Shown piece by piece: positions 15,959 to 24,387 of a DNA stretch of 64,000 bases (its first letter is position 1; every line of letters starts with the position of its first letter). The DNA lies in assembly GCF_003254565.1 (NCBI RefSeq), contig NZ_QJRI01000182.1:1-64000 (forward strand). Direction: 5' to 3'. The notes under the pieces were generated by a model. It was not told the origin of the DNA, did not search any database, and worked only from the letters and a program-made list of their open reading frames with translations. This DNA comes from Flavobacterium nitrogenifigens (lineage in GTDB: Bacteria > Bacteroidota > Bacteroidia > Flavobacteriales > Flavobacteriaceae). The position numbers were made by a program, and so were the translations under genes.

Positions 15959-16058
15959 TGTCATTCTGAGGGACGAAGAATCACACTAGAAACTCGCCAA
16001 AGATTGGAGACTTAGTGTGTGGAATTACTTGTGTGATTCTTCGTTCCTCAGAATGACA
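15959..16058. repeat. ~100-bp element with 28-bp terminal inverted repeats, copy 1
   Basis: The left end 15959-15986 (TGTCATTCTGAG...) and right end 16031-16058 (...CTCAGAATGACA) are inverted repeats with one mismatch. The element at 33518-33620 shares this consensus (TGTCATYCYGAGGRACGARG then ATCACACTAGA). It has no coding capacity. Confidence 0.85.
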
Positions 16059-16073
16059 AACTTAATGAAATAA

Positions 16074-16104
16074 AGAAGGCTTTCAGATTCCTGAAAGCCT
16101 TTTT
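16074..16104. terminator. Bidirectional terminator between exbD and tonB
   Basis: AAGGCTTTCAG-ATTC-CTGAAAGCCTT, an 11-bp stem, with T-rich sequence on both outer sides. Confidence 0.8.
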
Positions 16105-16147
16105 CTATGACAGCAGATTTAGTGTAAATCTGTATAACTCGTGTTTT

Positions 16148-17053
16148 TTAATCCAAACTAAAATTATAAATAATTTTTCCAACTTGTTTTGCAGGAGCAT
16201 CACTATCAGATTCCCATTTGGTATTCATTGCCGCAATTCTTGCCTGATCTAATAAGCACTTTGCAGTATTGGTAGTTCCTTTAATTCCAGCTGTTGCGCT
16301 TATCGTTTTTCCGTTTTGGTCAACACTTACTTCAACCACAACCTTGCCTTCTTCGTTGCAGGTATATTTTGGTGCAGGTTTAGATAATGCCTTTCTGTTT
16401 CCTAAAGAATATCCAGTCCCTCCACCTGAACCGCCACCAGTTCCTGCTCCGTAACCGCTTCCGGTTCCAATGCCATTTCCAGTTCCGTTACCACCTCCAG
16501 TTCCTCCGCCAGAACCACCACTTCCGTAGTAACCGTTAGAGTTTAAGCTTCCGTTAGATTTTCCTTTATTTCCTGTTGCTTTATCGTCTCCGTCTCCACC
16601 TTTGTTCGAACCTTTCATAATGCTTGCTAATGCATCGTTTGTTGAGTTGGAAACTTTTGGTTTTTCCGGTACAGGTTTTTGTATCGGTTTTTCAACAGGA
16701 ACAGGTTTCTTCGGTTTCTCTTTTGTCGGAATTACAACATCATTATCGGCAGTTGTATTTTCTTGTGTAATTATAGATTCTTCTTGTGGAGTTGCTTTTG
16801 CAGGTACTTGTTTTACGTTATTTTTTACATCCAGGACTTCGCTTTTATAATTGGCACCAGAACCTAAATCGCTGTCTCCAAAATTTATGGTTACGCCACC
16901 GCCACCTCCGCCGCCATCAGCAAGAGCTACGTTATTTTCTGGATTATATGGTGGCCAGAAACGGATAAAAAACAGTAATAGAATTATTACTGCATAAATA
17001 GCTGTTGTGAATAGCAATGATTTCTTTTGATCTGAAGAAATTGAGGAACTCAT
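16148..17053 (-). CDS. TonB-family energy transducer
   Basis: A 301-residue protein: cytosolic N-terminus, one membrane helix at about 13-31, a glycine stretch, a Pro/Lys-rich spacer (about 108-135), a long Gly/Ser/Asn-rich linker (about 150-225), and a C-terminal TonB-like domain with a conserved Cys pair (YTCNEEGKVVVEVSVDQNG, AKCLLDQAR). TonB connects the ExbB/ExbD motor to outer-membrane receptors. It faces the exbBD genes. The linker is very glycine-rich and low in complexity, so its length may vary between strains. Confidence 0.88.
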   Translation of the reverse strand: MSSSISSDQKKSLLFTTAIYAVIILLLFFIRFWPPYNPENNVALADGGGGGGGVTINFGDSDLGSGANYKSEVLDVKNNVKQVPAKATPQEESIITQENTTADNDVVIPTKEKPKKPVPVEKPIQKPVPEKPKVSNSTNDALASIMKGSNKGGDGDDKATGNKGKSNGSLNSNGYYGSGGSGGGTGGGNGTGNGIGTGSGYGAGTGGGSGGGTGYSLGNRKALSKPAPKYTCNEEGKVVVEVSVDQNGKTISATAGIKGTTNTAKCLLDQARIAAMNTKWESDSDAPAKQVGKIIYNFSLD

Positions 17054-17133
17054 TTAGATTCTAAATTTTGAAATGTATTATTTTAAAAACGTTTAAAAGT
17101 AGTAAAAATTGTTTAGAATGAAAGAGAGAATTT

Positions 17134-17302
17134 AACCGCAAAGGGCGCAAGGGTTTTGCGCAAGGTTCGCAAAGCGTTTTTTTTTTAATCTCGCAAAGGT
17201 GCAAGGTCGCAAAGAAACTTAAAAAGAAAAACTTTGCGACTTCGCGACTTTGCGAGAAATAAACTAGCGCTCTTTGCGTAAACCTTTGCGAGCCTTGCGG
17301 TT
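17134..17302. repeat. Nested inverted repeats built from CGCAAAG
   Basis: Outer arms AACCGCAAaGGGCGCAAGG ... CCTTTGCGAGCCTTGCGGTT enclose inner arms (TCTCGCAAAG ... CTTTGCGAGA). The unit CGCAAAG or its complement appears about ten times. A related element is at 26831-26986. The gap between tonB and the dehydrogenase gene is otherwise empty. Confidence 0.85.
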
Positions 17303-17310
17303 AAAAAAAA

Positions 17311-17341
17311 AAAACGAGCTAAATGATTTAGCCCGTTTTAA
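17311..17341 (-). terminator. Terminator of the amino-acid dehydrogenase gene
   Basis: On the minus strand AAACGGGCTAAA-TCA-TTTAGCTCGTTT followed by a long T run. Confidence 0.85.
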
Positions 17342-17360
17342 AAGTGAAGTATAAAACTAA

Positions 17361-18587
17361 TTACACTAACTGTTTCAATGCAATCTCAAAAGCAGTTGCA
17401 CTAATATTTGTTTTTGACGAACTCAAAGCGTGAGCTTTAACAATCGCATTTTTAATTGTATCTGATGTATCGTTAAAAATAGCCTCGTCTGTCATTTGAA
17501 CTTTTTTCTCCATGAAATAAGCAAAAACTCTTGCCATTCCGCAGTTTGAAATAAAATCTGGAATCAAACTTACTTTGCTATCTACTTCTTCCATAATAGA
17601 ACCGAAGAAAATTTCTTTGTCAGCAAAAGGAACATTTGCACCACAAGAAATTACTTCCAATCCGTTTGCAACTAAACTGTCAATTTGAGCTTGAGTTACC
17701 AATCTTGAAGCAGCACAAGGAGTGAAGATCTCAGCACCAATTGTCCAGATTTTAGAATTGATTTCTTCAAACGGAATCATGTTGTCGGCAACTAATTTGT
17801 TTCCGTCTTTATTTAAAAACAAAGTTCTGATTTCTTCAAAAGAAAAACCTTCTTCTTTGATTAATCCACCATCGCGATCAATAATTCCAATTACTTTCGC
17901 GCCCATTTCAGCTAAATAAAAAGCAGCAGCAGAACCTACGTTTCCGAAACCTTGCACAATTGCTTTTTTACCTTTTATGTCTCCGCCGTAAGTTGCGTAA
18001 AAATGACGAACTGCTTCTGCAACACCATATCCAGTAATCATATCGGCAACTGTATATTTTCTAGTTACGTCTGGTGAGAATTTTGGGTTTTCAATTACCT
18101 TAATTACACCTTGACGCAATTGCCCAATTCTATTGATTTTATCTGCTTCTGTTGGTTTAAAGTGTCCGTTGAAAACACCTTCCTGCGGATGCCAAACACC
18201 ACATTCCTCTGTCATTGGAATTACTTCGTGAATCTCATCAACATTCAAATCTCCTCCAGTTCCATAATAGCTTTTCAATAACGGAGAAACGGCTTTGTAC
18301 CAACGTTGCAAAACACCTTTTTTGCGAGGATCGTTCGGATCAAAATTTATTCCAGATTTAGCTCCTCCAATTGCAGGACCAGAAACTGAGAATTTAACTT
18401 CCATAGTTTTAGCCAAAGACAAAACTTCATTCATGTCTAAGCCTTTTCTCATTCTCGTTCCTCCACCCGCAGCTCCTCCACGAAGTGAATTAATAACAGT
18501 CCACCCTTCGGCTTCTGTTTCTGAATCTTTCCAATTGAAAACAATTTCAGGTGCTTTGTTTTCAAATTGTTGTAATAAATCTTTCAT
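17361..18587 (-). CDS. Glu/Leu/Phe/Val dehydrogenase family protein
   Basis: A 408-residue NAD(P)-dependent amino-acid dehydrogenase. The N-terminal dimerisation domain contains GGAKSGI with the substrate-binding/catalytic Lys at 77, and a GTGGDLNVDE block with the catalytic Asp. The C-terminal Rossmann domain carries GFGNVG followed by VIGIIDRDG. It interconverts an L-amino acid and its 2-oxo acid plus ammonia. Glutamate is the usual substrate of such flavobacterial proteins, but specificity cannot be fixed from sequence. It is a single-gene unit with its own terminator. Confidence 0.9.
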   Translation of the reverse strand: MKDLLQQFENKAPEIVFNWKDSETEAEGWTVINSLRGGAAGGGTRMRKGLDMNEVLSLAKTMEVKFSVSGPAIGGAKSGINFDPNDPRKKGVLQRWYKAVSPLLKSYYGTGGDLNVDEIHEVIPMTEECGVWHPQEGVFNGHFKPTEADKINRIGQLRQGVIKVIENPKFSPDVTRKYTVADMITGYGVAEAVRHFYATYGGDIKGKKAIVQGFGNVGSAAAFYLAEMGAKVIGIIDRDGGLIKEEGFSFEEIRTLFLNKDGNKLVADNMIPFEEINSKIWTIGAEIFTPCAASRLVTQAQIDSLVANGLEVISCGANVPFADKEIFFGSIMEEVDSKVSLIPDFISNCGMARVFAYFMEKKVQMTDEAIFNDTSDTIKNAIVKAHALSSSKTNISATAFEIALKQLV

Positions 18588-18668
18588 TTTGTTGTGATAT
18601 GTTTATTTTGCGTAAATGTATAAAATAGAATAATGCGAATAATGTATTTCGCATCAAATTTATAAAAC

Positions 18669-18707
18669 AAAAAAGAAAAGCCGAAAACTATTTGGTTTTC
18701 GGCTTTC
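18669..18707 (-). terminator. Terminator of the chalcone-isomerase-like gene
   Basis: On the minus strand AAAGCCGAAAAC-CAAATA-GTTTTCGGCTTTT followed by a T-rich stretch. Confidence 0.85.
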
Positions 18708-18729
18708 GGAATATTTAAAAAATTAAGAT

Positions 18730-19305
18730 TTATTGTCCTAATAAGTGTTTTTTCAGAGTTTCGTCTACTGGTTTGTCAGAAAGCCAGATTCCGAATAATG
18801 CTTTTTTGAAATCGAATCCAGGAATTTTTCCTTTTAGAACTTCATTTTTACTTACATAAACATTTTGATCTAAAGGATTGTATGCTAAAATGAAAACATC
18901 TTTTTCTGTAATAGCATCGCTTAAATAACTTTTTAACTGCTCAATTCTTGGGCGCAATTGCTCAAGATTTGCTCCCGCAGATTTTTCAAAACCTGTATTC
19001 ATTGCTTTTGTCAGTTTGTTTGAAGAGACCATAGAAGAAGTGATTTCGATTCTAACAGCCATTTCAGTATCGCTATCAATAATGAATTGCGGATCTTGAG
19101 TTAATTGCGATAAGTACAATGCTTGAACATAAACTTCCAACCACATTTTTGATCTTCCGCCTGCTCCGTTTAATTGTAATGGCTTGCCTTGAAATTCTAT
19201 TTTTCTAGGAACTGTAACACCATTAACATCAATTTGGGTTTGGGCTGAAACAGTAGAAAATTGCAAACTTAAAAGGACTGTTAGTAAAAGTAAAATCTTT
19301 TTCAT
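18730..19305 (-). CDS. Chalcone-isomerase-like secreted protein
   Basis: A 191-residue protein with a signal peptide (cut near VSAQ, residue ~22). The rest (FQGKPLQLNGAGGRSKMWLEVYVQALYL, then FGIWLSDKPVDETLKKHLLG at the end) matches bacterial chalcone-isomerase-like proteins (PF16036). These share the CHI fold; most bacterial members have no known reaction and may bind fatty acids or other small ligands in the periplasm. It is a monocistronic gene with its own terminator. Confidence 0.8.
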   Translation of the reverse strand: MKKILLLLTVLLSLQFSTVSAQTQIDVNGVTVPRKIEFQGKPLQLNGAGGRSKMWLEVYVQALYLSQLTQDPQFIIDSDTEMAVRIEITSSMVSSNKLTKAMNTGFEKSAGANLEQLRPRIEQLKSYLSDAITEKDVFILAYNPLDQNVYVSKNEVLKGKIPGFDFKKALFGIWLSDKPVDETLKKHLLGQ

Positions 19306-19802
19306 ATTCTATCAAATTTTTATTTTTAAGGCAAAAATAATAGTAATTTATTAATATTTGGGTCATATAGAAAATGTTTTTTTACTAAAATTTTGATGTT
19401 GGGATTTTGTATTATATTAACAATCAAATTAGTAAGAGTAGGTTTACGTACTTTTACTAATTTTAAGAATTGTTTAATTTTTTGGGTAGTTAAAAACCGC
19501 ATTTTTCAAATTTTAAAACACTTTCTAGCCTAATTTTTCAATCAGAAATTTTATAGAAATTGTTATCAAATTAATGCTCTTTTCAAAAAAAAGTTAAATA
19601 ATAGCGAAAACGTTATCGTAATCTTTGCTGATCTATTAATTTTATATGCGCGCATTGTAATTTAAACATTTAAAAAGTATCTTTGGAAGCCTTTGTATTA
19701 TAAATTAAGGCATCGAAAAATCACAAAAAAACATAAAAAAACAATCAACTAAAGAAATCTGTTTTGAAATCTGGTTGAGAAAAACATTTAAAGTAAACTA
19801 CT
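19306..19802. other. ~500-bp AT-rich gap with an inverted repeat and a promoter
   Basis: No ORF is credible here. AAATTAGTAA (19426-19435) and TTACTAATTT (19454-19463) form a 10-bp inverted repeat with an 18-nt loop, a possible operator. The acyl-CoA dehydrogenase promoter is at 19655-19685. The long leader (about 110 nt) after that promoter shows no obvious structure. Confidence 0.6.
19655..19685 (+). promoter_or_regulatory. Promoter of the acyl-CoA dehydrogenase gene
   Basis: TTG at 19655-19657, a 20-nt spacer and TATCTTTG at 19678-19685, an exact match to the flavobacterial consensus. Confidence 0.7.
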
Positions 19803-20945
19803 ATGGATTTTAATCTTACCGAAGAACATTTAATGATTCAGCAGGCAGCAAGAGATTTTGCTCAAAATGAATTATTGCCGGGAGTTATTGAACGTGACGA
19901 AAAACAAATTTTTCCAACTGAGCAAATCAAGAAAATGGGTGAGCTTGGATTTTTGGGAATGATGGTTGATCCTAAATATGGAGGAAGCGGTCTTGACGCT
20001 ATTTCTTATGTTATTGCGATGGAGGAGATTTCTAAAGTTGATGCTTCTGCTTCTGTTGTAATGTCGGTAAACAATTCATTAGTTTGCTGGGGATTACAAG
20101 AATATGGTACTGAAGAACAAAAACAAAAGTATCTTCCAGGTTTAGCTTCTGGAGAAATTCATGGTGCATTCTGTTTAAGTGAGCCTGAGGCAGGAAGCGA
20201 TGCAACTTCACAAAAAACGACTGCAATCGATATGGGAGATCATTATTTAGTTAATGGTACAAAAAACTGGATTACAAACGGAAATACTGCATCTGTATAT
20301 TTAGTAATTGCGCAAACTCATCCGGAATTAAAGCATAAAGGAATCAATGCTTTGATTATGACGAAAGATATGCCAGGTTTCTCAGTTGGTCCAAAAGAGC
20401 AAAAAATGGGAATTCGCGGTTCTGATACGCACTCTTTAATGTTTTCTGATGTAAAAGTTCCAAAAGAAAACAGAATCGGTGAGGACGGTTTCGGATTTAA
20501 ATTTGCGATGAAAACTCTTGCAGGAGGTAGAATCGGTATTGCTTCTCAAGCTTTAGGAATCGCTTCTGGAGCTTATGAATTGGCTCTAAAATATTCTAAA
20601 GAGCGTAAAGCTTTTGGAACAGAAATCTGCAATCACCAAGCAATTGCTTTTAAATTGGCTGATATGGCTGTAAACATTGAAGCAGCTCGTCATTTATGTA
20701 TGAAAGCGGCTTGGGATAAAGACAATCATAAAAATTACGATGTGAGTGGTGCGATGGCAAAATTATTTGCTTCGCAAGTTGCGATGGACACTGCAGTTGA
20801 AGCTGTTCAGATTCACGGAGGAAATGGTTATGTAAAAGAATACCATGTAGAGCGTTTAATGCGTGATGCAAAAATTACTCAGATTTATGAGGGAACTTCT
20901 GAAATTCAGAAAATCGTAATTTCTAGAGCAGTTATTGCTGGATAA
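19803..20945 (+). CDS. Acyl-CoA dehydrogenase (short-chain type)
   Basis: A 380-residue flavoprotein of normal length. It has an N-terminal helical domain, the CLSEPEAGSDA flavin/substrate motif (about 124-134), the middle beta domain with NWITNG, and a C-terminal helical domain with QIHGGNGY and QIYEGTSEIQ. E363 in YEGT is the expected catalytic base of short/medium-chain enzymes. It removes hydrogens from C2-C3 of acyl-CoA and passes electrons to ETF. It has a strong consensus promoter and its own terminator. Confidence 0.93.
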   Translation: MDFNLTEEHLMIQQAARDFAQNELLPGVIERDEKQIFPTEQIKKMGELGFLGMMVDPKYGGSGLDAISYVIAMEEISKVDASASVVMSVNNSLVCWGLQEYGTEEQKQKYLPGLASGEIHGAFCLSEPEAGSDATSQKTTAIDMGDHYLVNGTKNWITNGNTASVYLVIAQTHPELKHKGINALIMTKDMPGFSVGPKEQKMGIRGSDTHSLMFSDVKVPKENRIGEDGFGFKFAMKTLAGGRIGIASQALGIASGAYELALKYSKERKAFGTEICNHQAIAFKLADMAVNIEAARHLCMKAAWDKDNHKNYDVSGAMAKLFASQVAMDTAVEAVQIHGGNGYVKEYHVERLMRDAKITQIYEGTSEIQKIVISRAVIAG

Positions 20946-20970
20946 ATAAAATTTTAGAATTTAATTTTTA

Positions 20971-21008
20971 AACCCTTTTGGCTTTTTAGTTTGAAAGGGT
21001 TTTTTTAT
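20971..21008 (+). terminator. Terminator of the acyl-CoA dehydrogenase gene
   Basis: AACCCTTT ... AAAGGGTT with a 15-nt AT-rich loop and seven following Ts. Confidence 0.8.
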
Positions 21009-21089
21009 GAATATTGTATTACTTTTCATAAGTTTATGCCTTAAAGTAAATTTTTGTTTCTTACTTAATATTAAATCAAACCAAACATT

Positions 21090-22067
21090 ATGAAAAAGCT
21101 ATACTTTCTGCTTCCCCTTATTTTTTTAGCGTGCAAATCAGGAACTTCAACAAAAAAAGAGAATGAAGTAAAAACAGATTCGAAGCCAATAGAAATCAGC
21201 TATAAAGTAAAAGAAGCTGAAATCTCAGATTTTCTGAAATATCTTTCTTCTGATGAAATGGAAGGGCGTGAAACAGGAACTAAAGGAATTGAAAAAGCGG
21301 CTGTTTTCTTGGAGGATTTTTTAAAGAAAAATAAAATTAAACCGTATTTTAAAACCTATCGTGATACTTTGACCAATTTTGAGGCTCCAGCTTTTAATAT
21401 TGTTGGAGTTATTGAAGGAACTGATCCTCAATTAAAAAAAGAGTTTGTAGTATTGAGTGCACATTATGATCATATTGGTTTGGAGAAAAAAGAGCAAGCC
21501 GATAAAATAAATAATGGTGCGAATGATGATGCTTCAGGAGTAACTTCTGTTGCGGCGATGGCAAAATATTTTAGCGAAACAAAATCAAATAAGAGAAGTA
21601 TTTTAATAGTATTTTTTGCTGGTGAAGAAAAAGGTTTATTAGGGTCTAAAAGTTTAGTGGAGAAATTAAAAAAGCAAAACTTCAATCTTTATACCCAATT
21701 AAATATTGAAATGATTGGTGTGCCAATGAAAAGAGATTATCTAGCCTATATTACTGGTTTTGATAAATCGAACATGGCGCAAAAAATAAACGAATATACA
21801 GGGGAAAAGACTATCGGATTTTTGCCAAAAGAAGCAGAATATCAATTGTTCTATCGTTCTGATAATTATTCGTTTTACGAAGTTTTCAAAAAACCATGCC
21901 AGTCTATAAGTACTTTTGATTTTGAAAATTTTGATTTTTATCACCATGTTTCAGATGAATTTAAAGTAATGGATATTCCTCATATTACTGCATTCACTCA
22001 GGAATTATTGCCAGCCGTGACAAAAATTGCGGTTTCGCCTACGCAAGAAATAACCATGAATAAATAA
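21090..22067 (+). CDS. M28-family zinc aminopeptidase, lipoprotein
   Basis: A 325-residue protein with a lipoprotein signal (LIFLACKSG, Cys15). The peptidase domain carries the co-catalytic zinc ligands H125 (LSAHYDHIG), D146 (NNGANDDASG) and the FAGEEKGLLGS motif with the catalytic E179 and ligand E180. M28 enzymes remove N-terminal residues from peptides; a membrane-anchored periplasmic or surface location is expected. The SDR gene begins 36 nt downstream, possibly with its own promoter. Confidence 0.9.
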   Translation: MKKLYFLLPLIFLACKSGTSTKKENEVKTDSKPIEISYKVKEAEISDFLKYLSSDEMEGRETGTKGIEKAAVFLEDFLKKNKIKPYFKTYRDTLTNFEAPAFNIVGVIEGTDPQLKKEFVVLSAHYDHIGLEKKEQADKINNGANDDASGVTSVAAMAKYFSETKSNKRSILIVFFAGEEKGLLGSKSLVEKLKKQNFNLYTQLNIEMIGVPMKRDYLAYITGFDKSNMAQKINEYTGEKTIGFLPKEAEYQLFYRSDNYSFYEVFKKPCQSISTFDFENFDFYHHVSDEFKVMDIPHITAFTQELLPAVTKIAVSPTQEITMNK

Positions 22068-22090
22068 GAGGCTGTTTTACAGCATTTGAT

Positions 22091-22098
22091 TATTTTTG
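22091..22098 (+). promoter_or_regulatory. -7 box directly before the SDR start
   Basis: TATTTTTG lies only 4 nt before the ATG at 22103. If used, transcription would begin at or within the start codon, giving a leaderless mRNA. No TTG is seen at the normal -33 distance. Confidence 0.35.
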
Positions 22099-22102
22099 CG
22101 AC

Positions 22103-22780
22103 ATGAAAAATATTATCGTTACAGGAACAAGCAGAGGAATTGGTTATGAATTGGCCTTGAAATTTGCTGAAGCAGGTCATCAGGTTTTGGCCATTTCCAG
22201 AAAAATACCGCAAGCACTTTTAGAACATAAAAACATAACTTGCCTATCTGTTGATTTGGCAGATGAAACGGCTTTAGGCCAAGTCGAAAATTTCCTTTCC
22301 TCAACATGGAAAAGAGTAGATGCTGTGGTTCATAATGCAGGTGCTTTGCTTCTAAAACCTTTTGCAGAAACTACTCAAGCAGATTTTGAGAATATTTATA
22401 AAGTGAATGTTTTTGCAGTAGCAAATTTGACTCGCATCTGTATTCCGTATTTAGAAAAAGGAAGCCATGTTGTTACGATTAGTTCTATTGGCGGGGTTCG
22501 CGGAAGTTTGAAGTTTGCCGGATTGGCAGCTTACAGTTCTAGTAAAGGCGCTGTTATTACTTTAAGCGAACTATTAGCAGAGGAATACAAAGAGAAGGGT
22601 ATTTCATTTAATGTTCTGGCTTTAGGATCTGTTCAGACTGAAATGCTAAACGAAGCTTTCCCAGGTTATCAAGCTCCAATTTCGGCAGAGGGAATGGCAA
22701 CTTATATTTATGATTTTACACTTAACGGAAATAAGTATTTTAACGGGAAGGTTCTGGAAGTTTCTTCAACGAATCCTTAA
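22103..22780 (+). CDS. Short-chain dehydrogenase/reductase
   Basis: A 225-residue Rossmann-fold oxidoreductase: TGTSRGIG (7-14) binds NAD(P), NAG is at 78-80, the catalytic Ser lies near 127-128 (TISSIGG), and Y144-S-S-S-K148 is the active-site pair. The Arg after the glycine motif suggests NADP(H) preference. The substrate is unknown. It follows the M28 peptidase gene, with no evident functional link. Confidence 0.88.
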   Translation: MKNIIVTGTSRGIGYELALKFAEAGHQVLAISRKIPQALLEHKNITCLSVDLADETALGQVENFLSSTWKRVDAVVHNAGALLLKPFAETTQADFENIYKVNVFAVANLTRICIPYLEKGSHVVTISSIGGVRGSLKFAGLAAYSSSKGAVITLSELLAEEYKEKGISFNVLALGSVQTEMLNEAFPGYQAPISAEGMATYIYDFTLNGNKYFNGKVLEVSSTNP

Positions 22781-22845
22781 TTAATTATAAAATGTCAGGC
22801 TGAGCGAAGTCGAAGCCTTTTGTTCTTTTAACCAATCGAAAAAAT

Positions 22846-22873
22846 CATAACTCAAAACTCATAATTCATAATT
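22846..22873. repeat. Four tandem heptamers (CATAACT-like)
   Basis: CATAACT, CAAAACT, CATAATT, CATAATT in direct succession, ending 3 nt before the TTG start of the SprT-like gene. The complementary unit GTTATGA is repeated three times at 25165-25188. Confidence 0.8.
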
Positions 22874-22876
22874 AAA

Positions 22877-23491
22877 TTGAGCGAAACTTTAGCTAAATAT
22901 ATTCCAGAACATGCGGTAAAACCCGTTTTTGATTTGATAGTGGCCAATCAGGTTCATTTGAAAATCGTAAACGAACGCCAGACCCGTCATGGAGATTATA
23001 GACGCGGACCAAGTGGAAAGCACGAAATTACGGTTAATGCAAGTTTGAATAAGTATAGGTTTTTAATCACATTAATTCATGAAATTGCACATTTGGTTGC
23101 TTTTGAGAAGTTTGGGCGAAATATAAAACCGCACGGAAATGAATGGAAATATACTTTTCAGCGTTTGATGGTTCCGTTTATTCGGCCAGAAATATTTCCT
23201 GGGCATATTTTGCCTCTATTGGCAAGACATTTCAAGAATCCATCTGCAAGTAGTGATACAGATACGACTTTGTCTTTGGCTTTAAAGCAATATGATAAAG
23301 AAAATGATAAAAATTACGTTTTCGAAATTCCTTACGGAAGTATTTTTAGAATTAAGAATGGCAAAGTCTTTAAAAAAATAGCCGTTAGAACAAAACGTTT
23401 TGAGTGTTTAGAAATCAGCTCTGGAAAAACGTACCTTTTTAATCCAAATGCGGAAGTGGAATTGGTAACGCTGAAAAATTCCAATATCTAG
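22877..23491 (+). CDS. SprT-like zinc-metalloprotease-domain protein
   Basis: A 204-residue protein with a SprT-like domain: LIHEIAHLVAF supplies HExxH (H68, E69, H72), and PHGNEWKYTFQ gives the third ligand H86 with the HGxEW signature. The C-terminal ~80 residues lack the zinc ribbon of eukaryotic Spartan and are not recognised. The eukaryotic relatives cut DNA-protein crosslinks; the bacterial role is not established. A TTG start is used, as no ATG lies near the domain start. The start codon sits directly after a heptamer repeat. Confidence 0.8.
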   Translation: MSETLAKYIPEHAVKPVFDLIVANQVHLKIVNERQTRHGDYRRGPSGKHEITVNASLNKYRFLITLIHEIAHLVAFEKFGRNIKPHGNEWKYTFQRLMVPFIRPEIFPGHILPLLARHFKNPSASSDTDTTLSLALKQYDKENDKNYVFEIPYGSIFRIKNGKVFKKIAVRTKRFECLEISSGKTYLFNPNAEVELVTLKNSNI

Positions 23492-23570
23492 ATTCCAAAT
23501 TCCAATTACTGGAAAAGTCAATAAAAAAATCCCAAATTCCAATTTAGTTAACGTTGGAATTTGGGATTTG
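23492..23570. repeat. ATTCCAA heptamers and a 15-bp inverted repeat (terminator of mlaF)
   Basis: Two ATTCCAA units (23492-23505) are followed by ATCCCAAATTCCAA ... TTGGAATTTGGGAT around TTTAGTTAACG. On the minus strand a T run follows this stem, so it should terminate the mlaF transcript. The same ATTCCAA units build the element at 26062-26180. Confidence 0.75.
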
Positions 23571-23622
23571 TATTTTGAGGATTCTTGTTTTTGGAATTTT
23601 TAATATTTTGAAATTTAAAAAT

Positions 23623-24387
23623 CTAAAGCCCTTTCAAATAAGCTTCACGGACTTTCTTAAATAAATTTGAAGAATAGACGAATTTAACGATTGCTTCATT
23701 ATCGGTTCTAAAGATTTCTTCTTTAGTTCCCTGCCAAGCTTTTAATCCTTTCTTTAAGAAAACAATATTTTCACCGATTTCCATTACAGAGTTCATATCG
23801 TGTGTGTTGATTACGGTTGTGATATTGTATTCTTTTGTAATTTCCTGAATCAAGTTATCAATCAAAATCGAAGTGTTCGGATCTAAACCTGAGTTTGGTT
23901 CATCACAAAACAAATATTTCGGATTGTTTACAATAGCACGAGCAATTGCCACACGTTTCTGCATACCTCCAGAAATTTCAGAAGGTAATTTTTTATGTGC
24001 GTCAACCAGATTTACTCTTTCTAAAACAAAATCTACACGTTCTTTGATTTGTGCTTTGCTATTGTTAGTAAACATTTTTAACGGGAAAGCCACATTTTCT
24101 TCTACAGTCATAGAGTCAAATAAAGCACTTCCTTGAAATACCATTCCGATTTCAGTTCTCAAGTCACGTTTTTCGTCTTTATCTAAATCAGAATAAACTC
24201 TTCCGTCAAATTCAATTGTTCCTGAGTCTGGGGTGTGAATTCCTAACAATGTCTTTAATAAAACTGTTTTTCCAGATCCACTTTGTCCGATAATCAAGTT
24301 GGTTTTTCCAGTTTCAAAGACCGTCGAAACGCCTTTTAAAACCTTGCTGTCGCCAAATGATTTTTCTATATTTTTTACTTCTATCAT
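23623..24387 (-). CDS. Lipid-transport ABC ATPase (MlaF-like)
   Basis: A 254-residue ABC ATPase: Walker A GQSGSGKT (34-41), signature EISGGMQKR, and Walker B FCDEPNSGLDP, whose P-N-S-G-L-D form is usual in the Mla family. It powers the MlaE permease, which moves phospholipids between the membranes through an MCE protein. The start is taken at MIEVKNIEKSF, which overlaps the mlaE stop by one base (TAATG); the upstream Met would lie deep inside mlaE. No MCE (mlaD) gene is adjacent, so the substrate-binding part must be elsewhere. Confidence 0.9.
   Translation of the reverse strand: MIEVKNIEKSFGDSKVLKGVSTVFETGKTNLIIGQSGSGKTVLLKTLLGIHTPDSGTIEFDGRVYSDLDKDEKRDLRTEIGMVFQGSALFDSMTVEENVAFPLKMFTNNSKAQIKERVDFVLERVNLVDAHKKLPSEISGGMQKRVAIARAIVNNPKYLFCDEPNSGLDPNTSILIDNLIQEITKEYNITTVINTHDMNSVMEIGENIVFLKKGLKAWQGTKEEIFRTDNEAIVKFVYSSNLFKKVREAYLKGL

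Noticed and set aside
16269..16968. Several plus-strand ORFs opposite the tonB-like gene
   Set aside because: They are opposite-strand readings of its Gly-, Pro- and Lys-rich codons, overlap one another and show no domain.
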